Source: Candidatus Daviesbacteria bacterium
Lineage (GTDB): Bacteria; Patescibacteria; Microgenomatia; Daviesbacterales; UBA10151
Assembly: GCA_030648435.1 (NCBI GenBank)
Contig: JAUSHE010000005.1
Coordinates: 1-28,131, forward strand
Length of the DNA: 28,131 bases
Direction: 5' to 3'
Shown one piece after another: positions 7,121-14,633 of this stretch. Each line of letters begins with the position of its first letter. The stretch's first letter is position 1. The notes under the pieces are model-generated. The model did no database searches and was not told where the DNA came from. It worked only from the letters and a program-made list of their open reading frames with translations. Made by a program: the position numbers and the translations under genes.

Positions 7121-8338
7121 TTAAAATGGATTCTTTGAAAGATTTGTAGCGAAAAATGAGTTGATAAAATTTCGTGGAAGATGTATTCCCGTTAGAAAAG
7201 GAAATACTAATATAAAACTTATCAGTATTAGAATCAAAAGTGCAATAAGAAGCTGTTTGCCTTTCTTGTCCCTCATAAGTTTATTAAGCTGATACCCTAA
7301 AGCCAAAGATAAAAACGGGACAGATGGACTAAAATGATACAAGAACATAATCCGGGGAGACCCGGCCCAGGGTAGCCAAAAAGCAAGAAACCCCAAAATA
7401 ATTACAGCCAAACTAATTGATCTTTTTTTGATTATTTCCCAGATAGTTAATAAAATAGCTATACTTCCTGTCCAAAAAAGGACGGGATTACCGGATGCGA
7501 AAATGTTAGACATGGTATTTTTTTGGTAATCAACAAAATACCAGACAGGATATAAATTTAGCGGCCAAGACCACCACGGCGAAGAGTAGGCATGGGTTGC
7601 TTTTAGATTGGTATGGTACCACCACATTTGCTGTTGCAGCTCCTTAAATTGATTGAAAGTATGTCCAATCAGGAAAAAAGGAGAATATGCAAGTAAGTAA
7701 ATTACTATTGGAAGAAAAATAAATAAATATAATTTCTTCTTTTGTCGGTTTTTCACTAAAATAAAGAGTATAAGCGCAAATGCATAGATTGCTGCCCATT
7801 TGCTGGACAGGGCCAGTCCTAAAAGGATAGCTGCAAGGATAAATTTTTTATTTAATAAAAGAAACAGGCCGGCTAAGATAAAAGTGACGTAATAGATGTC
7901 ATTCATGCCGGTTCTGGATTGAACAAAATTTAAGCCATCAAGAGAAAAGACAAAAGCAGCCATTAAAGAAGCAGTCTGATTTTTTAATAATTTAAGTCCC
8001 AATAGATAAACCATGTAAACTGATAATATTCCCAAGACAACTCCCGGAAACCTGTAAGCCCAGGCATCTTCTGTTCTGAAAATAAACATGGAAGCTGCCA
8101 TAATTTCTTTAGCCAGTGGCGGATGGGTCCACTCGTATGCAACCCCTGGCGGTGAAGCGGTCCACCATTCCCAGGCAGATGCAGATCCTTTTAGATACTC
8201 CTTGGCTGTGAAAGCATGATAGACTTCATCAAATACATATTTGTTTGGGTAATCTAAACGGTAGAAACGCAGGAAGGCTGCTAAAAGTAAAATTAATATT
8301 AGAATATACTTCGATTTAATTTTCGGAAGTTTTAGCAT
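7121..8338 (-). CDS. GT39-like protein O-mannosyltransferase (membrane)
   Basis: The 405-residue integral membrane protein resembles the PMT (GT39) family, which transfers mannose from a polyprenyl-phosphate donor to proteins at the outer membrane face. The first helix (11-24) is followed by the acidic pair FDEVYH (D37, E38) in the first extracytoplasmic loop, then EWTHPPLAKEIM (69-80), YRFPGVVLG and SLDGLNFVQSRTGMND, all family-typical. About ten hydrophobic segments follow. Its start overlaps the end of the upstream glycosyltransferase gene by 23 bases, so the two are translationally linked. The exact sugar and acceptor cannot be read. Confidence 0.88.
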   Translation of the reverse strand: MLKLPKIKSKYILILILLLAAFLRFYRLDYPNKYVFDEVYHAFTAKEYLKGSASAWEWWTASPPGVAYEWTHPPLAKEIMAASMFIFRTEDAWAYRFPGVVLGILSVYMVYLLGLKLLKNQTASLMAAFVFSLDGLNFVQSRTGMNDIYYVTFILAGLFLLLNKKFILAAILLGLALSSKWAAIYAFALILFILVKNRQKKKLYLFIFLPIVIYLLAYSPFFLIGHTFNQFKELQQQMWWYHTNLKATHAYSSPWWSWPLNLYPVWYFVDYQKNTMSNIFASGNPVLFWTGSIAILLTIWEIIKKRSISLAVIILGFLAFWLPWAGSPRIMFLYHFSPSVPFLSLALGYQLNKLMRDKKGKQLLIALLILILISFILVFPFLTGIHLPRNFINSFFATNLSKNPF

Positions 8339-9518
8339 TATTTTTGATTATAACAATAGTAATAAAAATAAAAATCATAGTAGAAATTAAAGATAGATTT
8401 TTGCCGCTGGAATCAAGAAAATTATAGATGATTTGATTGTATAAAACCTTTGGTAGTTGTAAGTAGATCTCATTGTAATAGATGTATACATAATAGAGGT
8501 TCAGAAAATGTAACAAACTTAATACGGTTGTTAATATAAGTAATAATTTGGATCTCAGGTTAGCAGCAGTTAGAATTAGAAATATTATAGCCGGATAGAG
8601 ATATCTTTCATGAACGCGGGTTGGTAGGAAGAAGAATCCCATTGTTGCCAAAGCGGCGACGGCGAATAGAGATAATCTATTCTTAAGAAAAAGATATCCC
8701 AAAATAATCCAGTATCCTGCCAGCAAAATATACCCCCATGCTTGGTAAGATAAATTATTCCAAAGTTGACTGTCAGATATCCAAAAACCGACTATACCCC
8801 AAAGATTGTAAGCGTTGACTGAAGTGGAAGAATATTCATTAGCAGTATTTAAAACATGTTGGAATAAATTTATTAATGTTTGGTTCGGGAAAAAGGGGAA
8901 AGATAAAATAAAGATTATCAAAAAGCCCGGTATTGTAATCTTTAATAAATTTGAGAATTTAGGATTTTTTATTAGAAAAAGTATAAATACTGGAATTAAA
9001 GCTATTGCTTGCGGTTTAACTAATAAAGCCAGTCCAAAGAAAATTGAACAGAAGATAAAACTATTTCTCTTTAATAATATGATAGTTATAAGTAAAAGTA
9101 GAGTTAAGACGCTATCGATTTGTCCCCATATTGAACTATTAAAAATTAGCGCAGGATTGAATAAAATGAGAACGAAAGCAAGAATAACCCATTTTTTTGA
9201 AATATATTTTCTAATTTCCTTATATATCAATAATCCAATAATTAGTTCTGAAATAATTGCCGGCATCTTCAATAAGAAATAAAAAATATTATCCGGCAGA
9301 ATTAATAAATTTTTTAAGAAACCCAAAAAACTTAAAATATATAAATATCCGGGGGTATAGTCTGAAAAAAACTCTTTGTTGTAAAAATGACAAAAATCGA
9401 AATTGCTTAGTCTTATTGCCCAGGCAGACCAAGCATCAATATCAAATTTGAATCCTGGTAACGGAATTAATAAAAGCCTTATTATTAAACCGAATAAAAA
9501 AAGTATTAGTAATAACAT
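8316..9518 (-). CDS. GT-C-type membrane glycosyltransferase
   Basis: The protein has 400 residues and about ten membrane helices, with a GT-C-like first loop, FKFDIDAWSAWAIRL (D26 and D28 as candidate catalytic acids), then SDYTPGYLYIL. It probably uses a lipid-phosphate sugar donor; substrate unknown. The frame extends to 9587, but that would overlap miaA. ATG 9518 is preferred because a -10-like TATATT (9529-9534, minus strand) lies ten bases upstream. It diverges from miaA and forms an operon with the GT39-like gene. Confidence 0.75.
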   Translation of the reverse strand: MLLLILFLFGLIIRLLLIPLPGFKFDIDAWSAWAIRLSNFDFCHFYNKEFFSDYTPGYLYILSFLGFLKNLLILPDNIFYFLLKMPAIISELIIGLLIYKEIRKYISKKWVILAFVLILFNPALIFNSSIWGQIDSVLTLLLLITIILLKRNSFIFCSIFFGLALLVKPQAIALIPVFILFLIKNPKFSNLLKITIPGFLIIFILSFPFFPNQTLINLFQHVLNTANEYSSTSVNAYNLWGIVGFWISDSQLWNNLSYQAWGYILLAGYWIILGYLFLKNRLSLFAVAALATMGFFFLPTRVHERYLYPAIIFLILTAANLRSKLLLILTTVLSLLHFLNLYYVYIYYNEIYLQLPKVLYNQIIYNFLDSSGKNLSLISTMIFIFITIVIIKNNAKTSEN

Positions 9519-9555
9519 AGGTAATTTTAATATACTATCATTTCTATTGTCTGTG

Positions 9556-10485
9556 ATGAAAAAAATATTAGTAATCTTAGGTTCCACATCAACCGGTAAA
9601 ACAGACTTAGCGCTTAGGTTGGCTAAGAAATTAAATGGGGAGTTAGTGGCTTGTGATTCGAGACAGGTTTATAAAAAATTAGATATTGGAACAGGGAAAA
9701 GACCCGGTGAAAATGGAGAATTGAGAATTGAAAATGGAAAATGGAGTTTTGATGATATACCAATTCACATGTATGATGTGGCGGATCCAAAAAAACAGTA
9801 TACGGTTTTTGATTATGTCAAAGATGCAAACAAAGCAATAGAAGGGATTTATAAAAGAGGAAAACTGCCTGTTATAGTAGGAGGCACAGGTTTATACTTA
9901 AAGGCCTTATTGGAAGGTTTACCCAATCTAGGGGTTCCCATAGATCCGAAACTCCGACAGCAATTAAACAATTTAACAATAAAACAATTACAAAAAAGAT
10001 TACAGGAAATCTTACCTGATAAATGGGAAGATATGAATTATTCAGACAGGCAAAATCCCAGAAGATTAGTTAGGGCGATAGAGATTGCGCTCACCCCGGA
10101 GGAGTCCCTTCGGGCCACCGTCCGGGGTGGTTTTAAGAATGTTTTAAAGATTGGTCTAATGGCTCCAAGGGAAGTTTTATATAAACGTATAGACAACAGG
10201 GTAGTTAGCAGAATAAATCAGGGAATGATTGAGGAGGCGGTAAAATTACACGATCAAGGGTTGAGTTTTGAAAGAATGAGGCAGTTGGGGCTTGAATATG
10301 GGGTTTTGGCAGATTATTTGGAAGGGAAAATTACAGACAAAGAAGAGCTAATAAGAGTCTTGCAGGGGAAAATTCACGGGTACGCCAGAAGACAAATAAC
10401 CTGGTTTGAAAAAGAGAAAAATGTGTTCTGGATTGATATCACTCAAAATAACTGGTACCATGACACTTATGACACGGAGAATTGA
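9556..10485 (+). CDS. miaA: tRNA dimethylallyltransferase
   Basis: MiaA adds an isopentenyl-type group to A37 of tRNAs that read UNN codons. The 310-residue protein shows GSTSTGKT (9-16, P-loop), DSRQVYKKLDIGTGKP-like (34-48), GGTGLYLKALLEG (109-121), NPRRLVRAIEI (168-178) and a C-terminal YARRQITWF. ATG 9556 is chosen because the family start MKKILVILG begins there; the longer frame is only the antisense of the divergent gene. Two in-frame insertions stand out: a tandem-like segment at residues 51-63 (9706-9745) and a GC-rich hairpin at residues 179-192 (10092-10129). Confidence 0.95.
   Translation: MKKILVILGSTSTGKTDLALRLAKKLNGELVACDSRQVYKKLDIGTGKRPGENGELRIENGKWSFDDIPIHMYDVADPKKQYTVFDYVKDANKAIEGIYKRGKLPVIVGGTGLYLKALLEGLPNLGVPIDPKLRQQLNNLTIKQLQKRLQEILPDKWEDMNYSDRQNPRRLVRAIEIALTPEESLRATVRGGFKNVLKIGLMAPREVLYKRIDNRVVSRINQGMIEEAVKLHDQGLSFERMRQLGLEYGVLADYLEGKITDKEELIRVLQGKIHGYARRQITWFEKEKNVFWIDITQNNWYHDTYDTEN
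10092..10129 (+). repeat. GC-rich palindromic element inside miaA
   Basis: CACCCCGGA 10092-10100 pairs perfectly with TCCGGGGTG 10121-10129, with an inner hairpin CCC-TTC-GGG. It is far more GC-rich than its surroundings, is followed by GTTTT, and encodes LTPEESLRATVRGG in frame. It looks like a small interspersed palindrome that entered a tolerant loop of MiaA. Confidence 0.6.
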
Positions 10486-11446
10486 TATATCTGCAAAAAC
10501 AGTAATCTTCATTGCTGCTTTTGGGGTCTTACTTTGGATACTCTTTCATATTTTAGACATCATTCTTTTATTTTTTGTGGCTTTTATTCTAATGTCAGCA
10601 CTAAATCCTTTAGTTGAACGTTTGAGGCGATGGAAAGTACCAAAAATTTTAGCAGTTATATTAGTTTTTTCTCTGACCTTGGGAATAATTGCGACCTTAC
10701 TTACAGCAGGTCTTAGTCCACTGGTTAGTCAAACCGGTAATTTAATACAAAGATTAGGAGAAACAATTAATACTCTTCTAAAAACAAATATTGTTGACCA
10801 ATCGGTGATTCAACAAGAGGTCTCAAAAATTTCAACACAGGTAGTAAGTTTTACAGTGAATTTGTTTAAAAATTTGATTAGTTGGATCAGTGTATTGGTG
10901 GTAACAATTTATATGTTATTTGACCGGGAAAAAATGGAAGATTATGTGACTTCATTTTTCGGGGAACGAAAGGGAAAAGTTAAGGAATTACTTAGGAAAA
11001 TTGAAGATAAATTAGGAGCTTGGCTGCACGGTCAAATAGTGCTTTCGGTAGTAGTCGGGACGCTGGTTTATATAGGATTAGTTCTTTTAAGAGTTGAGTT
11101 TGCGCTTCCTCTGGCTATTATTGCCGGTCTATTGGAAGTTGTACCGGTAATCGGGCCTATTATTTCATCCATTCCGGCGATTTTGGTGGGCTTAACTGTT
11201 TCTCCGCTTTTAGCTGCTTTAATAGGAGGACTTTATTTGGCTGTGCAGCAGGTTGAAAACCAGATTATTGTTCCTCAGGTAATGAGGCGGGCGGTAGGTA
11301 TTAATCCTTTACTTGTGATTTTGGCTGTTTCAATTGGAGGAAGACTCTTGGGGATTGCAGGGGCGCTTTTGGCGGTACCGATTGCAGTGGTAATTCAGCT
11401 TGTTATTCAGGAAGGTCTCAATATTCACTCTGAAGAAGAAATTTGA
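10460..11446 (+). CDS. AI-2E family (UPF0118) membrane transporter
   Basis: The 328-residue protein has about seven to eight hydrophobic segments. The family signature region is ALPLAIIAGLLEVVPVIGPIISSIP in two parts (about 225-250), followed by QQVENQIIVPQVM and a Gly-rich last pair of helices. Family members are proposed exporters of autoinducer-2 or ions, and the substrate here is unknown. The start overlaps the miaA end by 26 bases. ATG 10469 is an equally good start: TGG-TACCAT (10456-10461) sits seven bases before it, in line with the leaderless pattern elsewhere in the window. Confidence 0.87.
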   Translation: MTLMTRRIDISAKTVIFIAAFGVLLWILFHILDIILLFFVAFILMSALNPLVERLRRWKVPKILAVILVFSLTLGIIATLLTAGLSPLVSQTGNLIQRLGETINTLLKTNIVDQSVIQQEVSKISTQVVSFTVNLFKNLISWISVLVVTIYMLFDREKMEDYVTSFFGERKGKVKELLRKIEDKLGAWLHGQIVLSVVVGTLVYIGLVLLRVEFALPLAIIAGLLEVVPVIGPIISSIPAILVGLTVSPLLAALIGGLYLAVQQVENQIIVPQVMRRAVGINPLLVILAVSIGGRLLGIAGALLAVPIAVVIQLVIQEGLNIHSEEEI

Positions 11447-11471
11447 TAGAAACCTCTAATTCCCGTATAAT
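11443..11471 (+). promoter_or_regulatory. rnpB promoter
   Basis: TTGATA 11443-11448, a 17-base spacer and TATAAT 11466-11471. Transcription would start near 11478, matching the P1 stem of the RNase P RNA. The -35 box overlaps the stop region of the preceding gene. Confidence 0.85.
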
Positions 11472-11475
11472 ACGT

Positions 11476-11738
11476 CTTGCCTGGGAAGAAGGATGATTAA
11501 TCCGCCTTTGGCGGATAGGAAAGTCCAGACAGCACAGAGCAGGGTGGTTAGCGTAAGCTAACAGCCGTAAGGCCTAGTTAGAGCAACAGTGACGAACCGA
11601 GGTAAAGCTCGGGTGAAACGGGCAATCCTCCCCGCTGCAATCCTAGAACCGACAGAACTGCTCGTTCTATTATCGAAATCAGGAGCGTTAGATAAATATC
11701 ATCTAAAACAGAATCTGGCTTACTATTTTCCCAGGCAT
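11476..11738 (+). ncRNA. rnpB: RNase P RNA (bacterial type A-like)
   Basis: This is the catalytic RNA that trims tRNA 5' ends. P1 is GCCTGGGAA 11479-11487 with TTCCCAGGC 11728-11736. The 5' P4 region AGGAAAGTCC is at 11517-11526, then CAGACAGCACAGAGCAGGGTGG. The central motif ACAGTGACGAACCGAGG and GGTGAAACGGGCAA follow, then TGCAATCC, and the 3' P4 region ACAGAATCTGGCTTA at 11708-11722. The probable P15 is TAGAAC 11644-11649 with GTTCTA 11664-11669, and its loop has no GGU, the motif that usually pairs with tRNA CCA. Confidence 0.95.
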
Positions 11739-11750
11739 TTTACTCCACGA

Positions 11751-11780
11751 AAAACCCCGTACCGTTTGATACAGGGTTTT
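11751..11780 (+). terminator. rnpB intrinsic terminator
   Basis: AAAACCC 11751-11757 pairs with GGGTTTT 11774-11780, and the inner pair GTA 11759-11761 with TAC 11770-11772 encloses an eight-base loop. It follows the RNase P RNA 3' end by 13 bases. Confidence 0.75.
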
Positions 11781-11808
11781 ACGAAATGGTGAATTATTCA
11801 CCAAAATT

Positions 11809-11949
11809 TTAACCACCAATTCTAAACATAGAAGTTCCACAGACAGGACAAGTGCCCTTTGAGGCTTTCTTACCGTTTTTCATAGTAACTTCTTGCGCAT
11901 TTTGTGCTTCTTGTTTTTGGCGGCATTTAACGCAATACATTTGTGTCAT
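11809..11949 (-). CDS. small zinc-ribbon protein (DUF5679-like)
   Basis: This 46-residue protein has two CxxC pairs (C6/C9 and C34/C37), giving a four-Cys zinc site. Between them is a basic segment with VTMKNGKKASKG, and the end is CPVCGTSMFRIGG. This layout matches DUF5679, small zinc ribbons common in Candidate Phyla Radiation genomes; function unknown. The Shine-Dalgarno AAGGGGGTG sits seven bases before ATG, so this is one of the window's leadered genes. It lies downstream of the next minus-strand gene, and the two are probably co-transcribed. Confidence 0.85.
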   Translation of the reverse strand: MTQMYCVKCRQKQEAQNAQEVTMKNGKKASKGTCPVCGTSMFRIGG

Positions 11950-11965
11950 AATTTTTCACCCCCTT

Positions 11966-12214
11966 TCAGAAATTGATATTTAAATAGTGATTTCTCAAAA
12001 GAAAAAATAATAAAATTTGTGCTCCTATTGCAATAGATGAAAAAAACAAAGTTTTTAGCAGATCTTTATATAGAAACGCGATATCATCGTAAGGAATTGA
12101 GGTAGTTTGAGAGACGCTTTGAACTTTGAACTCCTGTTTGCCATAGACTTGTCTTCGCAAAATCTGCAGGCGTTTTTCCAAATCCGTTTGACGCTTGGTT
12201 TGATGAATAGCCAT
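11966..12214 (-). CDS. small membrane protein, unknown function
   Basis: The protein has 82 residues: a charged N-terminal half (TKRQTDLEKRLQILRRQVYGK) and one membrane helix near the C terminus (LLKTLFFSSIAIGAQILLFF, about 55-74). I do not recognise a family. The frame is open to 12241, but that ATG falls between the -35 and -10 boxes of a strong promoter, so ATG 12214 is the start. It diverges from the DUF4446-like gene, and the zinc-ribbon gene follows it by 16 bases. Confidence 0.7.
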   Translation of the reverse strand: MAIHQTKRQTDLEKRLQILRRQVYGKQEFKVQSVSQTTSIPYDDIAFLYKDLLKTLFFSSIAIGAQILLFFLLRNHYLNINF

Positions 12215-12225
12215 ACGCACACTTG

Positions 12226-12254
12226 AGCCTAGCACACGCATATGAGGCTGTCAA
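12226..12254 (-). promoter_or_regulatory. promoter of the small membrane protein gene
   Basis: On the minus strand, TTGACA (12249-12254), a 17-base spacer, and extended -10 TGC-TAGGCT (TAGGCT 12226-12231). The start codon is 11 bases further on, so the leader is about five bases. Confidence 0.7.
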
Positions 12255-12283
12255 GCACTAACCGTGCCTCAACATGTTTTTAG

Positions 12284-12312
12284 TTGACAGATTTCTATAC
12301 ATCAAGTATATT
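12284..12312 (+). promoter_or_regulatory. promoter of the DUF4446-like gene
   Basis: TTGACA 12284-12289, a 17-base spacer and TATATT 12307-12312, a near-perfect housekeeping promoter. The start codon is at 12326, so the leader is about seven bases and holds no clear Shine-Dalgarno. It stands back to back with the minus-strand promoter at 12226-12254. Confidence 0.8.
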
Positions 12313-12325
12313 GAAAGAGTAACTT

Positions 12326-12796
12326 ATGTATCCGGATTGGACCATCTTCGTGATTGCGGCGATGGTGGTAATTTTTATTTGGCTGGGATTTTTAAGTTTT
12401 TTTATTGGGCGACAAAACAAATTTTTAAAATTTCTTTTTCCAAAATCAGGAGAAAGAGATATCAGGAAAAAATTTGAGGAGACTATTAAAGTAGTTGAGG
12501 GTTTTAAAAAAGAGCTGGCTGGTTTAGTTAATCAGGTAGAGATTAATCAGAGAAAAGGTTTAGAATGTATACAGAGGGTAGAAATTTTGCGTTTTAACCC
12601 TTATGATGATACAGGTGGGGACCAGAGTTTTACTGTTTGTTTGTTAGATAACGGAGGATCAGGGGTTGTAATTACAAGTTTACATGCCAGATCGGGGACG
12701 AGAGTATTCGGTAAGCAGATAGTCAACGGTAAAAGTGCGAAGTATGAGTTATCGAAAGAAGAAGAAACAGTAGTCAGCAAAGCAATGAAAATTTGA
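12326..12796 (+). CDS. DUF4446-like membrane-anchored protein
   Basis: The 156-residue protein has one N-terminal membrane helix (about 6-28), a coiled-coil-like stretch (45-80) and a C-terminal beta-rich domain: RVEILRFNPYDDTGGDQSF, then SFTVCLLDNGGSGVVITSLHAR and GKQIVNGKSAKYELSKEE. This order matches the DUF4446 family, of unknown function. The C-terminal domain probably faces the cytoplasm, but topology is not certain. Its stop overlaps the start of the next gene (TGATG), so this is a translationally coupled operon. Confidence 0.8.
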   Translation: MYPDWTIFVIAAMVVIFIWLGFLSFFIGRQNKFLKFLFPKSGERDIRKKFEETIKVVEGFKKELAGLVNQVEINQRKGLECIQRVEILRFNPYDDTGGDQSFTVCLLDNGGSGVVITSLHARSGTRVFGKQIVNGKSAKYELSKEEETVVSKAMKI

Positions 12797-14001
12797 TGTT
12801 TATGGATAAATTAAATAAATTAATTATAATATTTCAAGGCTTAAGCAGTATACAGAAAATTCTTGTTCTTGTTATTTTAGGAGTAGTATTTTATAGTTCT
12901 TCTTCTGCCGTATCCTATTCCATATTTAAATCCATAGGATCAAGTCCGATTACAAAAGAGCGTTCTTCCCCCACCGCTTCACTGCCGACTGCGGCAGATC
13001 CTATGGCTGAGGATCCCAGCGAACCGAAAACAGAGACATGTCCGCTAAACGGCAGTAGTCATACCAAAAAAGCAAAAAGTTTCTGGGAAAAAAGAAGACC
13101 TTTGGCAGTTATGATAGAAAATCATACAGAAGCAAGATCCCAATCAGGGTTATCTTCTGCGGACGTGGTATATGAGGCGGTTGCAGAAGGTGGGATTACT
13201 CGTTTTATGGCTATATTTTATTGCAATCTTTCAGATGTGCAAGTGGGGCCGGTGAGGTCGGCAAGGACTTATTTCTTAGATTGGTTGGTTGAATATGATG
13301 CTCTTTATGCTCATGTCGGAGGAGCAAATACTCCCGGACCTGCAGATGCGCTGTCACAGATAATAAAATACGGAGTTAAGGATTTAAATCAATTTAGCAT
13401 AGGATTTCCTGTTTTCTGGCGGGATTACCAAAGGTTGGGTCGTTCGGTTGCAACAGAACACACCATGTATTCTACAACTGCGAAGCTTTGGGAAGTTGGG
13501 GCTAAACGGGGTTGGACAGCTACTAACTCAGCGGGTTTAAGATGGGATGAAGATTTTGTTGCCTGGAAATTCAAAGATCCTGCGACAAGCTCAGGACAGG
13601 TGACAAATATTAAGGTTAATTTTTGGGACTCTCAGGGAGGGTATGATGTTAATTGGGTTTACGATGTCGCATTGGGTAGTTATAAAAGAAAAAATGGTGG
13701 TTCGGATCAGGTGGATTTAAATAACAAAACTCAATTAAATTCAAAAGTTGTTATTGTGCAATTTGAGAAGGAATCAAATGCTAATGACGGTTATCCGGGA
13801 AATGTTCATCTATTGTATGGCACAATAGGTTCCGGTAAAGCGTTAGTTTTTCAGGACGGTAATGTCACAGAGGGAAAATGGATAAAAACTAACAGACTCT
13901 CAAGAACAAAGTATGTCGATAAAAATAATAAAGAAATAGAGCTTAATAAAGGTCAAATTTGGATCCAGACTGTCCCGGAAGGATCCAAAGTCAGTTATTA
14001 G
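12796..14001 (+). CDS. DUF3048-like (YerB family) extracytoplasmic protein
   Basis: The 401-residue protein has an N-terminal signal anchor (about 18-42) and a Ser/Pro/Glu-rich linker (50-85). The DUF3048 domain follows with RRPLAVMIENHTEARSQSGL, ADVVYEAVAEGGITRFMAIF, VGPVRSARTYFLDW and a C-terminal part ending GKWIKTNRLSRTKYVD. Proteins of this family are exported; their role is not settled. ATG 12796 overlaps the stop of the preceding gene. Two short palindromes lie in frame in its coding sequence: CTGCCG-ACTG-CGGCAG (12982-12997, in the linker) and CCTGCGACAAGCTCAGG (13579-13595). Confidence 0.83.
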   Translation: MFMDKLNKLIIIFQGLSSIQKILVLVILGVVFYSSSSAVSYSIFKSIGSSPITKERSSPTASLPTAADPMAEDPSEPKTETCPLNGSSHTKKAKSFWEKRRPLAVMIENHTEARSQSGLSSADVVYEAVAEGGITRFMAIFYCNLSDVQVGPVRSARTYFLDWLVEYDALYAHVGGANTPGPADALSQIIKYGVKDLNQFSIGFPVFWRDYQRLGRSVATEHTMYSTTAKLWEVGAKRGWTATNSAGLRWDEDFVAWKFKDPATSSGQVTNIKVNFWDSQGGYDVNWVYDVALGSYKRKNGGSDQVDLNNKTQLNSKVVIVQFEKESNANDGYPGNVHLLYGTIGSGKALVFQDGNVTEGKWIKTNRLSRTKYVDKNNKEIELNKGQIWIQTVPEGSKVSY

Positions 14002-14026
14002 ATTGCCTGCCTGAAAGGAGGTGGCA

Positions 14027-14608
14027 ATGTTAGAAGAATTATTTGTTTCAAGAGTCCGGGTAAAAATACTGCAACTTTTTTTATCGTCTAGTGATGGACT
14101 TTTTCATGTCCGTGAGATAGTCCGCAGGGTATCTGAAGAGATTAATGCTGTAAGGCGTGAGCTTGCCAGAATGGAAAAGTTTGGCATGGTTTCATCCGAA
14201 TGGCGGGCTAACCGCAGGCTATACCATTTCCGTAAAGATTATATTTACCATAAAGAATTGCTCAATTTAGTAGCAAAATCAACCGGTTTGGGTGGGGCAA
14301 TTCTTAAAAATAAGGGTAAACTGGGACGGATTAAATATGCCATGCTCGCGACCCGTTATTTTAAAAACCAGCCTTCAGATAATGTTGATTTACTAGTAGT
14401 TGGGCAGATAGTTTTGCCGGAACTGCAGGCGATTATTGCTGATGAACAGGTCAAAAGAGAGAATGAAATTAACTATTCGTTTATGGATGAAGCAGAGTTT
14501 CAATTTAGGGTCAAAAGACGCGACCCGTTTATTTTACGGGTGATTACTCAACCTAAAATAATGATCTTGGGTGATGAGGAGGATCTGCTCTCCGGCGTAG
14601 TAATCTAG
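14027..14608 (+). CDS. winged-helix transcriptional regulator with MNT-like C-terminal domain
   Basis: The 193-residue protein has an N-terminal winged helix: RVRVKILQLFLSSSDGLFHVREIVRRV, recognition-helix region EINAVRRELARMEKFGMV, and wing RRLYHFRKDY. The C-terminal half (about 95-193) resembles a degenerate minimal nucleotidyltransferase (NVDLLVVG), without a clear GS and paired Asp catalytic set. It is probably a DNA-binding regulator whose target is unknown. ATG 14027 is chosen over GTG 14021 because AAAGGAGGT (14014-14022) is at proper spacing only for the ATG. That Shine-Dalgarno is the strongest in the window. Confidence 0.75.
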   Translation: MLEELFVSRVRVKILQLFLSSSDGLFHVREIVRRVSEEINAVRRELARMEKFGMVSSEWRANRRLYHFRKDYIYHKELLNLVAKSTGLGGAILKNKGKLGRIKYAMLATRYFKNQPSDNVDLLVVGQIVLPELQAIIADEQVKRENEINYSFMDEAEFQFRVKRRDPFILRVITQPKIMILGDEEDLLSGVVI

Positions 14609-14621
14609 GTTACCCGTAAGG

Positions 14622-14627
14622 TATAAT
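14622..14627 (+). promoter_or_regulatory. secD -10 box (leaderless arrangement)
   Basis: TATAAT 14622-14627 lies six bases before the secD ATG, with six T residues between. No good -35 is seen. It predicts an mRNA starting at the start codon. Confidence 0.6.
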
Positions 14628-14633
14628 TTTTTT

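Noticed and set aside
8815..9282. A 155-codon plus-strand frame antisense to the second glycosyltransferase
   Set aside because: It is Lys/Ile-rich low-complexity sequence produced by the complement of membrane-helix codons, with no start signal.
9403..9555. N-terminal extension of miaA
   Set aside because: The MiaA family start and P-loop begin at ATG 9556; the extension is antisense to the divergent glycosyltransferase.
11589..11792. A 67-codon frame inside the RNase P RNA region
   Set aside because: It overlaps conserved RNase P RNA motifs and the terminator, so the RNA explains the sequence.
12244..12270. Nested inverted repeats GAGGC/GCCTC and GCAC/GTGC between two divergent promoters
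   Set aside because: The arms are only four to five bases and overlap each other; chance is a sufficient explanation.
12274..12477. A second plus-strand frame overlapping the DUF4446-like gene
   Set aside because: Its start lies upstream of the mapped -35 box, and the overlapping frame has clear family features.
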